Source: Perca fluviatilis
Lineage: Eukaryota > Chordata > Actinopteri > Perciformes > Percidae
Assembly (NCBI RefSeq): GCF_010015445.1
Contig: NC_053123.1
Location: forward strand, 5,546,148 to 5,610,147
DNA length: 64,000 nt
Reading direction: 5' to 3'
The notes below the pieces were generated by a model, which searched no databases, was not told the DNA's origin, and was given only the letters and a program-made list of their open reading frames with translations. A program made the position numbers and the translations under genes. Positions 22,422 through 33,099 of this stretch are shown piece after piece. The stretch's first letter is position 1. The number at the start of each line of letters is the position of its first letter.

Positions 22422-23754
22422 TCCAAAAACTTTGGTCTTCCAAAGATACAGGACAAGTGGAAGCGGTCGTGGGACCATACAAAATTTATGATACCTCTTT
22501 TAGAACACTATCGGGACACGGCTGGCTTTCAGATGAGGTGAAAGTACATCCATGTGATATACAAGTTTAATGTTTCAGTGCTGTATCAAATTAAATTACT
22601 AACAACTTTTTTTGTTTACACAGATCATTGATGCATACCTGCACTGCATTATGAAGTTAGCCAAGGTAATAAATTAAATTTCACTCCTTATCTGTGTTTT
22701 CATTCTGTTGTTAGAAATACTGGATCTAACAGACCAATACTGTTACAGATACCTGTGCATTGTTTGGATGCTGTACTTGGGTCCTCTGTCTTTCATCGTG
22801 GCCAATTCAGAGTTGTTCAAAAGGTAATATGGTTTTATTACAGACTATGTAACCTTATACACATGCATGTTGGAACTTTGGATTTTAAGTGCTCTCTTCT
22901 ATTTTTAGATGAAGTTACCCACAGCCTCAACTTGGATTTGTCCTGTAAACGTTGGAGGTCACTGGATTTTAGTGGTACTTTTCTTGATTCTGTATTTACC
23001 ACAAACTTTCTTGGTAGTTTTTGGTGTGTCTATAAAATCTTTAGGGATTGTTTTAGGATTAACTAATACATTTTTTTAAATTTCAACAGATTGTGAAAAT
23101 GGATGAAAAATCCCTCCTTGTGATAGACCCCCTCGGTAATGAAAATATGTACCAGAGAAAAATTCTTTGGAATTGGAGGTAATGTAAACAAGCCTTTCTT
23201 ACTGTGTTTGTAGACTAATTTATTTGAATATGTTTCTGAACTAATGACTTGTACAATAACAGAAATTTTTGGAAGACAAGAAATGTCAGTGAAGGCCCGT
23301 GGACGATCCAAACTGCAAAACACAATCTGCAGCAGGACGGCTCTAGTTGTGGAGTCTTAATTTTGATGGTATGGATATTATTGATAAATGTAATTGGGGT
23401 GAATGTGTGTTACTTTACACCTACACTGACTCTTTGTAGTTTGCAGAGCTCATTCTCCAAGGTAGAAGTATCTGCGTTGCTCAAACAGACACAGAGGAGG
23501 TCTTAGCTGCAAGAGTCAAAATTGCAGCCACTCTTCTGGAATGCAAAGGTATCCATTAATTATCAATGTCTGACTTGTCCTTTGAAAAGAGACTATATTA
23601 AGGATAAATTGTGCTAAAGTCTTGAAGCAAATGTCTTTAAATTAACATTGCTTGTGTTGCACTATTTTTGTTTTTAATTTAAGATGGTGTGGAAGATCTC
23701 TGTGTTTCCTGCAACATGTTGCAGTTTGATGCTGAGGAGGATTTCACAGAGATG
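22422..23754 (+). CDS. Ginger transposase, Ulp1/C48-like cysteine protease half
   Basis: Eight exons join without a frame break: 22422-22537, 22624-22665, 22749-22823, 22909-22974, 23090-23178, 23263-23368, 23440-23548 and 23684-23754. The peptide shows VVGPYKIYDTSFRTL, GHGWLSDE then IIDAYLHCIMKLAK (the substrate-groove start of Ulp1 folds), His in VNVGGHWILV, Asp in LLVIDPLGN, and Gln and Cys in LQQDGSSCGVLILM. This is the His-Asp-Gln-Cys set of SUMO/NEDD8-type C48 proteases. Exon 22422 begins in phase 1, so it probably splices from the integrase exons through the minisatellite into one protein, though a separate transcript is possible. The last recognised segment, DLCVSCNMLQ, may start a cysteine-rich finger that the LINE insertion has cut off. 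The biological target of the protease is unknown. Confidence 0.85.
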
Positions 23755-23839
23755 GTAATAAGACAATAGGTTATATACTGACAAACTGGCAACTTTCACT
23801 ATCCAGCCACTCAGCTTTTTGTCTTCATCTGATGTAAAT

Positions 23840-24330
23840 CAATTCTGATTCACCCGACAATTGCAGAGTCGTCTGAGTATTTCTGCAGATGACAGGTCTC
23901 TGACTTAAACTGGAAGTCTGAGGTGTACAGAGGGAAAAGGAATGGTGAGAGTACGGTCCCCTGTGGTGCTCTTGTGCTGCGGAACACCTGGTTTGACACA
24001 CAATCCTTCAGTCTCAAACTGTGGTCTGTTTGTCAGGTAGTCATTGATCCAGGCGATTGTTGAGGGCTTCACCTGTGTCTTCTGGAGTTTCTGACAAAGC
24101 AAATCAGGCTGAATTGTGTTAAATGCACTGGAGAAATCAAAGAACATGATCCTCACAGTGCTGCCTGCTTTGTCCAGATGACAGTGGGTTGGTTGAAGCA
24201 GGTGGATGATGGCATCTTCAACGCCAACTCCACTATGATAAGCAAACTGCAGGGGATCCTGATATGTTCTAGTTTGCTTACTCAGGTGGGGCAACAGTTG
24301 TCTCTCCAGGACCTTACCTGATTGCCTAAT
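23840..24330 (-). mobile_element. LINE reverse-transcriptase fragment inside the Ginger gene
   Basis: The minus strand reads QTRTYQDPLQFAYHSGVGVE, then DAIIHLLQ, then RIMFFDFSSAFNTIQPDLL and WINDYLTNRPQF. These are fingers/palm motifs of a non-LTR reverse transcriptase, with FDFSSAFN as motif A. Only about 150 residues remain, with one frame disturbance near the NRPQF end. It lies downstream of the last protease exon and opposite in orientation to the gene. Confidence 0.85.
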
Positions 24331-24467
24331 CCTAACCCCTCCCCCACAACTAATCCTAAACCTACCAATACAAGGGGGGTAATAATTTGGCGGGGGTCGA
24401 AATTCTGCACAACACCGGTTCAGTCTCTTCAGCTCCCTCTTCATCTGACTTCTAGAGACAGACAAGT

Positions 24468-24595
24468 GGGAGGCGAAGGGAAATGGAGCAGCAGCATCTC
24501 CTGGTTTGGTTCAACTATGCTGTGTCTTCTTTTTGCTTACCTGCAAGCATTTCAGTATAGTGTTGTGACATTTTCTTCATAAGGGATGGCAATAA
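24468..24595 (+). other. Possible 3' terminal exon and poly(A) signal of the Ginger gene
   Basis: An acceptor-like CTTCTAG precedes a short frame ending in a stop near 24560, and AATAAA lies at about 24591-24596. This would suit a transcript end just before the right arm, but the encoded peptide has no recognisable motif. Confidence 0.3.
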
Positions 24596-25217
24596 AATCC
24601 TTGGTCTTTTTATGAATTTATTTCAGCTTGTTACCAAGCAGAGCAGAACGCAAAGCATTTTGTATGACTCTTCTCCCCCACTAACATCCGCCCCCCAATC
24701 CAGCCCACATGAACATTAGATAAAAGGTTCTCAGGACTGGTATGGCCTTGTAAGATGTCATGGTGTCTTCTGGGACAGTCCACTCTTCTGAAGTAGTCAG
24801 TAATCAGCAATCTGACATTCCTAACTGCTTTCACTAAAGCAGGCAATACAGGCATCCTTGAAAGAATTTACATTACAATAGTCTTAACTATGGCTATTTA
24901 AGGCTCATGTAGCAGTAAGAAGAAATGTATTTCATCTTACTGCTAGTACAGCTGAAAAAGTTTGTAACAATTCTTCAATGCTTCATTGATTATATATTGC
25001 ACTTCTAAAGTGAATTTTTAAAATTTTGTCTTTAAAGGTGCAGTGTGACATATGCTCAAGATGGACGCCAAGAAGGTGTACCCCTGCAACCCTTGCCTCA
25101 GAGCATTTCAAGTGTAAAAAGTGTGTGTTAAATGCATAATGTTTGCCTCAAACTGTTGAAAAGTTCTAAGGTCCCAGCCCCAACCAGCTCTCAGTTCCCA
25201 GCTCAAGCCAGGTCTAA

Positions 25218-25710
25218 TGGTGCGTTCTTTTTGTCTTGTAATCGCAACTAGTAGCTCGAGTGTGACGTCACATCCATGTCGGAAAACGAGTTACCGTGGG
25301 TTGTTGCGTTCTTTTTGTCACACAATACTACTACTAAGCTCGGCTTAAAGCCGTTGTTGTCATATAGCAACTGAGCGTCTCTAGCCAATTTCAGCTGCAC
25401 AAGCTACAAAATAACTAATCGGGCGGTATTTAACTCGTAATAAGACATGCCTATAGATAGCAGTATACAGCACTATGTGTACGACTTCTTCATTTGGTTA
25501 CAACAAAGAAAAAAAATGCTTCAAATTGTAGATAACCACAATGTTTACTACCGTGTGATGCACGACGTAGCCATCTTTGAAAGTGAGCTCGGGGTCCTCT
25601 GAGTTCAGACGACTTGACGATGCGTAAATACGACCTCTTTGCAACTTCCGGGTCGTAACTCCGGAAAACAACTCGGAAATGAAACTTTCGGTGGACAAAA
25701 AGACACACCA
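25218..25710. mobile_element. Harbinger-like MITE nested in right arm
   Basis: This is the mirror copy of 17592-18239, with ends TGGTGCGTTCTTTTTGTC and a slightly changed GACAAAAAGACACACCA. It is flanked by TAA at 25215-25217 and 25711-25713. An internal deletion relative to the left copy falls near 25330. Confidence 0.85.
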
Positions 25711-25713
25711 TAA

Positions 25714-25971
25714 GGTCCCAGCTCAAGCCAGCTCTCAGGTCCAAGCTCAAGCCAGCTCTCAGGACCCAGCCCCAACCAGCTCTCAGGACCCAGCTCCAAC
25801 CAGCTCTCAGGTCCCAGCTCTCAGGTCCCAGCTCCAACCAGCTCTCAGGTCCCAGCCCCAACCAGCTCTCAGGTCCCAGCTCAAGCCAGCTCTCAGGTCC
25901 CAGCCCCAACCAGCTCTCAGGTCCCAGCTCCAACCAGCTCTCAGGTCCCAGCCCCAACCAGCTCTCAGGTT
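25714..25971 (+). repeat. 24-bp minisatellite, right arm copy
   Basis: About 11 units of the GGTCCCAGCTC-type repeat occur in the same orientation as the coding minisatellite at 21416-22185. It contains the same 14-bp partial unit (CCCAGCTCTCAGGT) that occurs in the coding array and the left arm. Confidence 0.95.
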
Positions 25972-26204
25972 CAAGTGTAAAAAGTGTGTTAAATGCATAA
26001 TGTTTGCCTCAAACTGTTGAAAAGTTCTATGAAATTTGTATTAAAATATTTTTCAACCAGTCTATAAACAATGAATGTTTTTAAAATTTATTTTGTTTTA
26101 GTAAGATACACAGAAATAGGTTATGAAGGGGTACGCTGGTAAGTGTGAAAACTAACAAAAAAGGACCCCAATACTTCATTTTCTATGAAGCAAGACCTAT
26201 CGAA

Positions 26205-27148
26205 ACAGGGGCTATCAAAACAGCATACCCCTTTATAAACTGTATTTTTATTAAACCAGGGGCTATCAAAACAGCATACCCCTTTATAAACTGTATTTTT
26301 ATTAAACAATGGGCTATCAAAACAGCATACCCCTTTATAAACTGTATTTTTATTAAACCAGGGGCTATCAAAACAGCATACCCCTTTATAAACTGTATTT
26401 TTATTAAACAATGGGCTATCAAAACAGCATACCCCTTTATAAACTGTATTTTTATTAAACCAGGGGTTATCAAAACAGCATACCCCTTTATAAACTGTAT
26501 TTTTATTAAACAAGGGGTTATCAAAACAGCATACCCCTTTATAAACTGATTTTTTATTAAACAATGGGCTATCAAAACAGCATACCCCTTTATAGACTGT
26601 ATTTTTATTAAACCAGGGGTTATCAAAACAGCATACCCCTTTATAAACTGTATTTTTATTAAACCAGGGGCTATCAAAACAGCATACCCCTTTATAAACT
26701 GTATTTTTATTAAACAATGGGCTATCAAAACAGCATACCCCTTTATAGACTGTATTTTTATTAAACCAGGGGTTATCAAAACAGCATACCCCTTTATAAA
26801 CTGTATTTTTATTAAACCAGGGGTTATCAAAACAGCATACCCCTTTATAAACTGTATTTTTATTAAACCAGGGGTTATCAAAACAGCATACCCCTTTATA
26901 AACTGTATTTTTATTAAACAATGGGCTATCAAAACAGCATACCCCTTTATAGACTGTATTTTTATTAAACCATGGGCTATCAAAACAGCATACCCCTTTA
27001 TAGACTGTATTTTTATTAAACAATGGGCTATCAAAACAGCATACCCCTTTATAGACTGTATTTTTATTAAACCAGGGGTTATCAAAACAGCATACCCCTT
27101 TATAAACTGTATTTTTATTAAACCAGGGGTTATCAAAACAGCATACCC
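26205..27148 (-). repeat. 51-bp satellite array, about 18 units (right arm)
   Basis: The same 51-bp unit as at 14766-17100 is present, inverted. Nearly every unit is intact, unlike the inner part of the left array. Confidence 0.97.
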
Positions 27149-27539
27149 TTCACAAACACCGGTATGCTGTTTTGACAAAGTAGGCCAAATTGACAGACCC
27201 CGCTATAAAACTAAACTTCCGGTATGCTATTCTGACAAAGTATGCTACATCGACAGAACACCGGCGTCTTCCTTGAACATGCGCTGCAGAAGGTTGGTGG
27301 AAGTTCGATGATTGGTCAAAGCTATAGACAGTATGGTTAAATCCAGCGCATTAAAACAAATCCCATGTGGACTTTTTAATTTATTTATTTTTCTAAAATA
27401 GTCATACGGCACCAGGCCCGAGTACTTACACCCCCCCCTCTCCCCCTTAAACATTTTCTCATCAAATCTACACAATTCACGTAGGTCACCTATTTTGGTT
27501 TCAAAACGGCGAATTTCGCCGAAAGGTGAGTGATTTTCA

Positions 27540-27630
27540 TGTCTGTACATGTCATCCCCCCACTCTCTCTCCCCTTTCATGTCTTCAGCTTTCCTATCAA
27601 AATAAAGGCCGAAATCTTAAAAAAAAGAAC
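27540..27630 (+). mobile_element. SINE tail fragment
   Basis: TGTCATCCCCCCACTCTC through TTTCATGTCTTCAGC and AAATAAAGGCCGAAAT matches the body and tail of the SINE at 5091-5269. The tRNA head is missing. A head-only piece of a similar SINE lies at 13801-13865. Confidence 0.65.
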
Positions 27631-28559
27631 GACCGAAAGACAGGGGGAGTGCGATGGACTGAAGCGTATGCTAGGCTACTCAGAGAGTGACGGCTGACTC
27701 ATTAGCGGCGTTACACCCGTCTTGTCTAGGCTATGAAATGTCTGTATCGTCACTGCGCTGCATTTTAATTAACTATGATCCAGCATGCTCCGTCTTACAC
27801 GCTATTACTCAACGAACTGAAGTTAGTTTAATAATGTGTTTTTCGCCGTGGCGGCCACAGTAACAGAGTTACCAGCGGAAACACTGCCAATACAGGTTTC
27901 CCTCTCATACTTAACAATATACAGCTGTGTTAATAACAATTAAAACTGTAGACAAATGTCGGAGTTTGGACCGGCGCGCGCTGTGTCTCTCCATGTTGCA
28001 GGTGAGCCGGGCCGGTGTGAGTGGGAATGGGGGGGGGGCTGCCGGAGGAGAGATCCAAATCCAAACACAGGCACGGCTTTCCAGAAGGAATGGGTCATGT
28101 AACGCAACATTAAACCATATCGATATAAACAACCTCGCTCCGTTAGTGGAGAGGCAGCGGATGCGAGGACGTTAGGTGCACCGGTGCGACCTAGGAAAAA
28201 TCTTAGTCGCACCCTTACAAATATTGGTCGCACTCTCGAGCCCTGCTTAGGGATAGAGCTGGGCAATATATCGATATTATATCGATATCGTGATATGAGA
28301 CTAGATGTCGTCTTAGATTTTGGATATGGTAATATCGTGATATGACATAAGTCTTTTCCTGGTTTTAAATGCTGCATTACAGTAAAGTGACGTACTTTTA
28401 TGAACTTACCAGACTGTTCTACCCAGTAAGCACACATACGTCGCGGCGACGTATTGGCGATGTAAACAGAATGCATCGGGGATACGTAGTATTTTGGTAG
28501 TTTGCTCACTGGCACGACGTCCCCGCGACGTCGCTGCGCTACGTTTCAGCGACATATAG

Positions 28560-28820
28560 CCGCTCTCTCCGCGACGTATACATATATACATCGTTCTACC
28601 GTATGCCATACGTCTAGAGGCAGGCAATATACATCGTTCTAACGTATGCAATACATCGTAGAGATGTACGCTTATATACGTCGCTCTAACGTATGCAATA
28701 CATCGTAGAGATGCAGGCTTATATACGTCGTTCTAACATCTGCTATACATCTTACAGATGCAGTCTCAGGTACATCTTCCTGACATCTGTTATACGTAGT
28801 ACAGATGTCAGGAAGATGTG
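28560..28820. repeat. Subterminal tandem repeat of about 57 bp
   Basis: Units run as ATACGTCGTTCTAACGTATG, CAATACATCGTAGAGATG and AGGCTTAT, repeated about four times with drift. Several words are near-palindromic, such as CATACGTCTA and GACATCTGT...ACAGATGTC at 28779-28812. Confidence 0.75.
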
Positions 28821-29121
28821 CAGATCAATTGATCCTGCATTAATCCATTTAACAAAACTGGTCAGTATAGGTCACACACAATTACTTTAAATATCTTTAC
28901 TAAATTGAATTGCTAAAGTAAGATAGATAAACCATACACAATTACTTATAATAATACATTTTATTTATAAAGCGCTTATCAGGGTACTCAAAGACAATTT
29001 ACACAAGTTCAAATCATTATAGAAAAAAGCACACTGTAACACATTAAAATATATTCTTGTATGTAGCTAGATTTGGGGATAATTATCCTACTGTGGTCTA
29101 TACTAAGGGCTAATGTACAAA

Positions 29122-29275
29122 AACACTACCTTGTGTCTTCCCGTCAACCTTGAAAAAAAAAATTATTAAATTTTTCTTCTACACATTTTCAGCGCTTATT
29201 TCTACGTCCCATATTTTCTGATATAAAACAAAAGTTGAAAACGGGTCAATTTGACCCGAAGTCAACACAAGGGTT
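29122..29275. mobile_element. Short TTAA-type MITE (degenerate)
   Basis: The right end, GACCCGAAGTCAACACAAGGG followed by TTAA, and the left CCTTGTGTCTTCCCGTCAACC are inverted counterparts of the termini seen at 4805-5393. The left TTAA is lost. Confidence 0.6.
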
Positions 29276-31969
29276 AAAAGCTTAAACCAGGATATTTTTT
29301 TTTAAAGTCTGAGACTGTGGGCTTCCCCTCAGGCAAAGAGTTGGGGCACGCACGTTTCCTGGGAACGGGGTGCAACGGCTTGAGATATGTTTTCTCTCGT
29401 TTGGTGGGTGTGTCTCTCGATTATTGGCTGTGTTCCAGGTGATACCCAATTATTAGAGACTGTCTGTAAACCCGTGGTATTAGAAAGGGCTTGCACACAC
29501 AACAGGATGACAAACACCTTGTTTCAGTTTTAAAAAACGTCACTTTCTTAATTTTTGGATGCCTATGGGATCATGGTAATGTTATTTGAACCCAAACACT
29601 TAACAATTGAGCCAAGAATAACATTTATTTATTAACAAAATTCATTATTTTTCTTAATCTGTAGGAGTCGCTGAAATATACAGTATTTCTCTCTTTTGAC
29701 TACACACTCGTGAGCTGTATATCACTGCTTCACAACAGCAGTGTGTACATGTTGGAGAACAAAAACTAATTGTCACACTATATTGTCCACTTTCTATCAT
29801 AATGTAAATTATTTCAGTAGCAAAAAAAAATGCTGTCCCTGCTACAGCCTCTGCTCCAGTCTGTTGCCAGTCGGGGAACTCCTTGATGGCCGGCTTCGTA
29901 CTCAGGAAAGTAGGGTCCCTCAGTGGTGGTGCTGCAGTGACAAGAAAAAAAGATTTGGGTTTTGTGCGTTATTCGAAGAAGTATCTTTTAATAATTTTTT
30001 TGTTTCATCTCCCTTTGTTTTGAGTGGTTGAGTAATATTTTTTTTTGCAGATGTGAATAGAAGAATATGACAAGTAGAATATGGCAAGCCAAATGTCGTT
30101 AACGTAGTTAAATTCTCTGCTAAATTTTCCTCAGAAACTCCCATTCAGCCTTTAAATATAATTGAACAGTAAGGACATTTGGTCAGTAGGGGGCGCAGCA
30201 GTCTGTGCAGTTTCATTTTGGATGAAGTTCAAGGTGGGCTGTTTACGGTAGAAGGGATACAGCTACGGCCAAAAGTTACGCAAAAATCCCGCAAAATCTA
30301 GACTAATATAATAATATATTTGTTATACTTTCACCCAGGAAAACGTGTTTCATTCCTCTAGAGTTTTTTATTCAAACCACGATCTGTTTCCTGAACTTAA
30401 CAAGTCATTTTGGTGCCTAAACTTAACTGTCGTCACCGTAGCTGTATCCCATCTAGCCTCAACCGCTGTTAAAGTGCCATTCTGACAATATGTATTTAGA
30501 TCACTTTGTAAATTAAAGCTTTAAATAGCATGTTATAAATCGTCCCATAAAAAATAGCATAACTTTCTCTCTAAAAAGGCTAACATCAAGGTTTCATAGT
30601 AATCACAATTATTTAAAAAGTAGTTACTTTTGAAACCAAAGGTGTCATTTTATGCTGCCCTCTCTTTACTTCCTACTCCCATTTTCAATTACGATTTTGT
30701 AAACTTACCACAGATGATTTGGCAAAGTAATGACTGGGAATATGGCAGCTTTCCACATTTTCCCGTTGAATATCTTGGTCATCATGGCAATTGAGAGATC
30801 TGAAAAATACAAACATATAAAAATTTAAAACAAGATAAGATCCTTAATTAATCCCACAGTAGAGGACATTTTCAGTGATACTGCACCAGAAGGAAAGTGC
30901 AATGACAAAAGCATCAGTAAAAACGCAAGAATAAAGCAGTTAAAACTGTTCAGTGTACAGACAGAAAGTCTAATAATAAGGTATTCACAGTATTGCACAG
31001 AGGAGTTATTGATATTGCATAAAAAAGGTGTACATTGATGTTGCACGTGAGTAAATTGTCAGATAGGGTGCGTGTGGTCTACTTGGAGCTGTGTTGATTA
31101 TAAAGTCTGGCAGCAGCAGGAAGGACGTGTGGTATATATCCTTCACTGCACATTAGGGTTACATTTGAATACAAAATGTAACTTAAGTACAACTTCCAAA
31201 GGGTTAAAATATTTACTGTTGATAGATGGATATGATTTAATAATAGTTTATTACCTACCCATTTCAAAGTCTGCGTAAGTCTTCTTCTTTGGCTTCCTCT
31301 TCTGGAATCATTAATGCCTCTTCCTCTTAGCAGGCCAATTCAGCAGTGGTCATCAAATCAGTTTTCAAACTCTTTCCTCTTATCTGAAAGAGATTAATAT
31401 ACAGAGGTAATTAATAATTCAAGTACAATGTAATAGATGGAGAAAGTCTAGGACCCCTTGAACACACAGGGGGTTAAAAAAATAGAGCAACACATAAGAA
31501 TCATGAGTGGCACTGCGCCTGCCCCAAATACTAGATAGATTCAGATTACAGGTGTGTAATTTGCTTCTTGCAACAAACTAATATGACAATAACATACCTG
31601 ACTCTTTTCACTTGTTGATCAGGCTTATACACACAACTATTATTGTGGTATGATGTCCTTCATCTCTGCATTGCCTTCTCTCCTGCCGACGTTTTCTGAT
31701 CTTCCACTGTACATCATACCAACATAAAAACAGACACACTATGTGAAAGCTACTATCAAAAAATACTGCTCTTTTGTGAGGATGCAGTATTTTTAGTATT
31801 GTAACTACTGTTTCGCAATGAACACAGTGTATTCCTGACATTTTGTAGAAGATGGTGATATTCTTAGCAAGAACCTCCTTTTTAATGAGGGATAACTAGT
31901 GAAACAAACAAGCAAACAAACATCAACTAACAGTTTACCAAAGTTACCCTTTCTTATAAACATTATAGC
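29276..31969. other. Element interior, no gene recognised
   Basis: No recognisable coding motif was found. A small inverted pair, GGGATACAGCTACGG near 30255 and CCGTAGCTGTATCCC near 30437, may mark a MITE. The rest is AT-rich non-coding sequence. Confidence 0.4.
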
Positions 31970-32165
31970 ACACATACGTCGCCACAATGTATGGCGATGT
32001 ATTGGCGATGTAATCCAAATTCATCGGGGATACGTAGTAGATTGCTCGTTTGCTCACTGGCACGACGTCCCCGGGACTGAGATTTCAGTTCCATTAAAGC
32101 CAAAACAAAAATCAAATTAACCGATATGAGCAAAGTATGACTGAGGTGCGGCACTCAGTTACTGT

Positions 32166-32190
32166 TAGCTAGCTAGCTAGCTAGCTAGCT
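32166..32190. repeat. (GCTA)n microsatellite
   Basis: About six perfect tetranucleotide units. Confidence 0.9.
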
Positions 32191-32759
32191 AAAATTAACG
32201 TTAAGGGATATCGGGTAACGTTCAATTAGCTATAGCTAGCAGCCTCACCTTAGCTAACGTTACTGGCATGTACTGCAACTGACATAGCAGCTAACGTTAA
32301 CTTTACATTCAAATTCAGTCAGATTAGTACATATAGCTAGCAAGCTAACTAGCTAGAGCACGGATATTTTAATTTTAAATGAATGTGAAAAAGGGCGGCT
32401 AGTGCGACGTGAGCCTGATCTAACGGCTCTAAAGTTACTTTAAACCATGACATGGCGTAACTTACTAACATATCTTGTTATTAGTCCGATGAACACCAAC
32501 TTCCACATGAGAAAACTAGGGATGCACCGAATATTCGGCCACCGAAAATTTTCGGCCGAAAATGGCCCAAAAGGGCATTTTCGGTTTTCGGCCGAAATAC
32601 CTTTATCACCGAAACAATACGGCCGAAAATGTTGTGATGACGCAAACAGAAAACGCGACCTGCACGTGTGTCAGTACCCGATCCGTTCCACCTGCAAAGC
32701 GTCTCCTAAGCAAAGAGGTTGAGACGGACCACGGAGTGAAAACAATGAAAAGTGCTCTT

Positions 32760-33051
32760 AGAGTCTGTCAGCACACGTTTCACTGAGATCTGTTCGGATC
32801 CTCTGCACTTCATCGCAACTGTACTTGATCCGCGTTATAAAGACCATTACTTGGATGCGGAAATAAAGCAGGGCGCACGAGAAATGATCCAGGCCGCGAT
32901 GGATGCGGAGAACCCGCGTGGAGACGGAGCAGCGCCCAGCGCAGGAGGAGATCAGAGCGCAGAAAAAAAGACTTGTCTCGCTGCACCAGATGAAGGGCAT
33001 GCACCCTCGTTGTCTGATATGTTCAGTGAAATCCTGCAAGAAAGTGCCTCA

Positions 33052-33060
<9 letters not shown>
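32760..33060 (+). pseudogene. hAT transposase fragment (C-terminal region)
   Basis: The peptide includes LHFIATVLDPRYKDHYLD followed by AEIKQGAREMIQ, which resembles the LDPRFK-type block in the catalytic/dimerisation region of ZBED-like hAT transposases. Both flanks of the protein are missing, and the frame runs into an AAT microsatellite that would encode poly-Asn. It is a remnant carried by the 860-bp element. Confidence 0.8.
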
Positions 33061-33095
<35 letters not shown>

Positions 33096-33099
33096 TAGG
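33053..33099. repeat. (AAT)n microsatellite
   Basis: About 14 AAT units at the end of the hAT transposase fragment. Confidence 0.9.

Larger units (their letters stand above)
14660..27260. mobile_element. Ginger-like DNA transposon, 12.6 kb
   Basis: The element starts TGTTCTGTCGATGTAGCAT and ends with the inverted form ATGCTACATCGACAGAACA. It is flanked on both sides by CCGG (14656-14659 and 27261-27264). CCGG is palindromic, so it could be a 4-bp target duplication or part of the inverted repeat. Ginger elements are known to use 4-bp duplications and gypsy-like integrases. Inside are long inverted arms, satellite arrays and a multi-exon gene with an integrase core plus a Ulp1-like protease. 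Cysteine protease domains are reported for some Ginger1 transposases. The arms are inverted rather than direct, so it is not an LTR retrotransposon. Confidence 0.85.
24804..27260 (-). repeat. Right inverted arm of the Ginger-like element
   Basis: The arm is about 2.5 kb and is inverted relative to 14660-18653. Element order is the mirror of the left: TCAGCAATCTGAC inner border, unique sequence, nested MITE, 24-bp array, spacer, 51-bp array, unique tip. The MITE copy here has lost about 155 bp and the 51-bp array is shorter. Confidence 0.9.
13418..28245. mobile_element. hAT-like element split by a Ginger insertion
   Basis: The left end is CAGGGCTCCACAC and the right end, inverted, is CAGGGCTCGAGAG. 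Both ends then carry GGTGCACC or GGTGCGCC blocks and a TCCTCGCATC block about 100 bp in, so the inverted termini are long but diverged. The flanks share only CTTAG rather than a full 8-bp duplication. About 1.2 kb of the element lies left of the Ginger copy and about 1.0 kb right of it. No transposase was recognised. Confidence 0.6.

Noticed and set aside
26121..27178. Minus-strand frames of about 300 codons in the right arm
   Set aside because: Same satellite artefact, in the inverted copy.
14660..27260. Polinton/Maverick element
   Set aside because: Polintons also pair an integrase with a cysteine protease, but no DNA polymerase B, packaging ATPase or capsid gene is visible, and the flank is 4 bp rather than the usual 6 bp.
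14660..27260. LTR retrotransposon or retrovirus
   Set aside because: The long repeats are inverted, not direct. There is no reverse transcriptase, gag or aspartic protease on the element's own strand, and the gene is split by many introns.
28412..28420. 9-bp duplication (GACTGTTCT / AGCTGTTCT) as proof of a Mutator-type element
   Set aside because: The two flanks match at only 7 of 9 positions and could be a native near-repeat in the host hAT sequence. A TA duplication explains the ends equally well.
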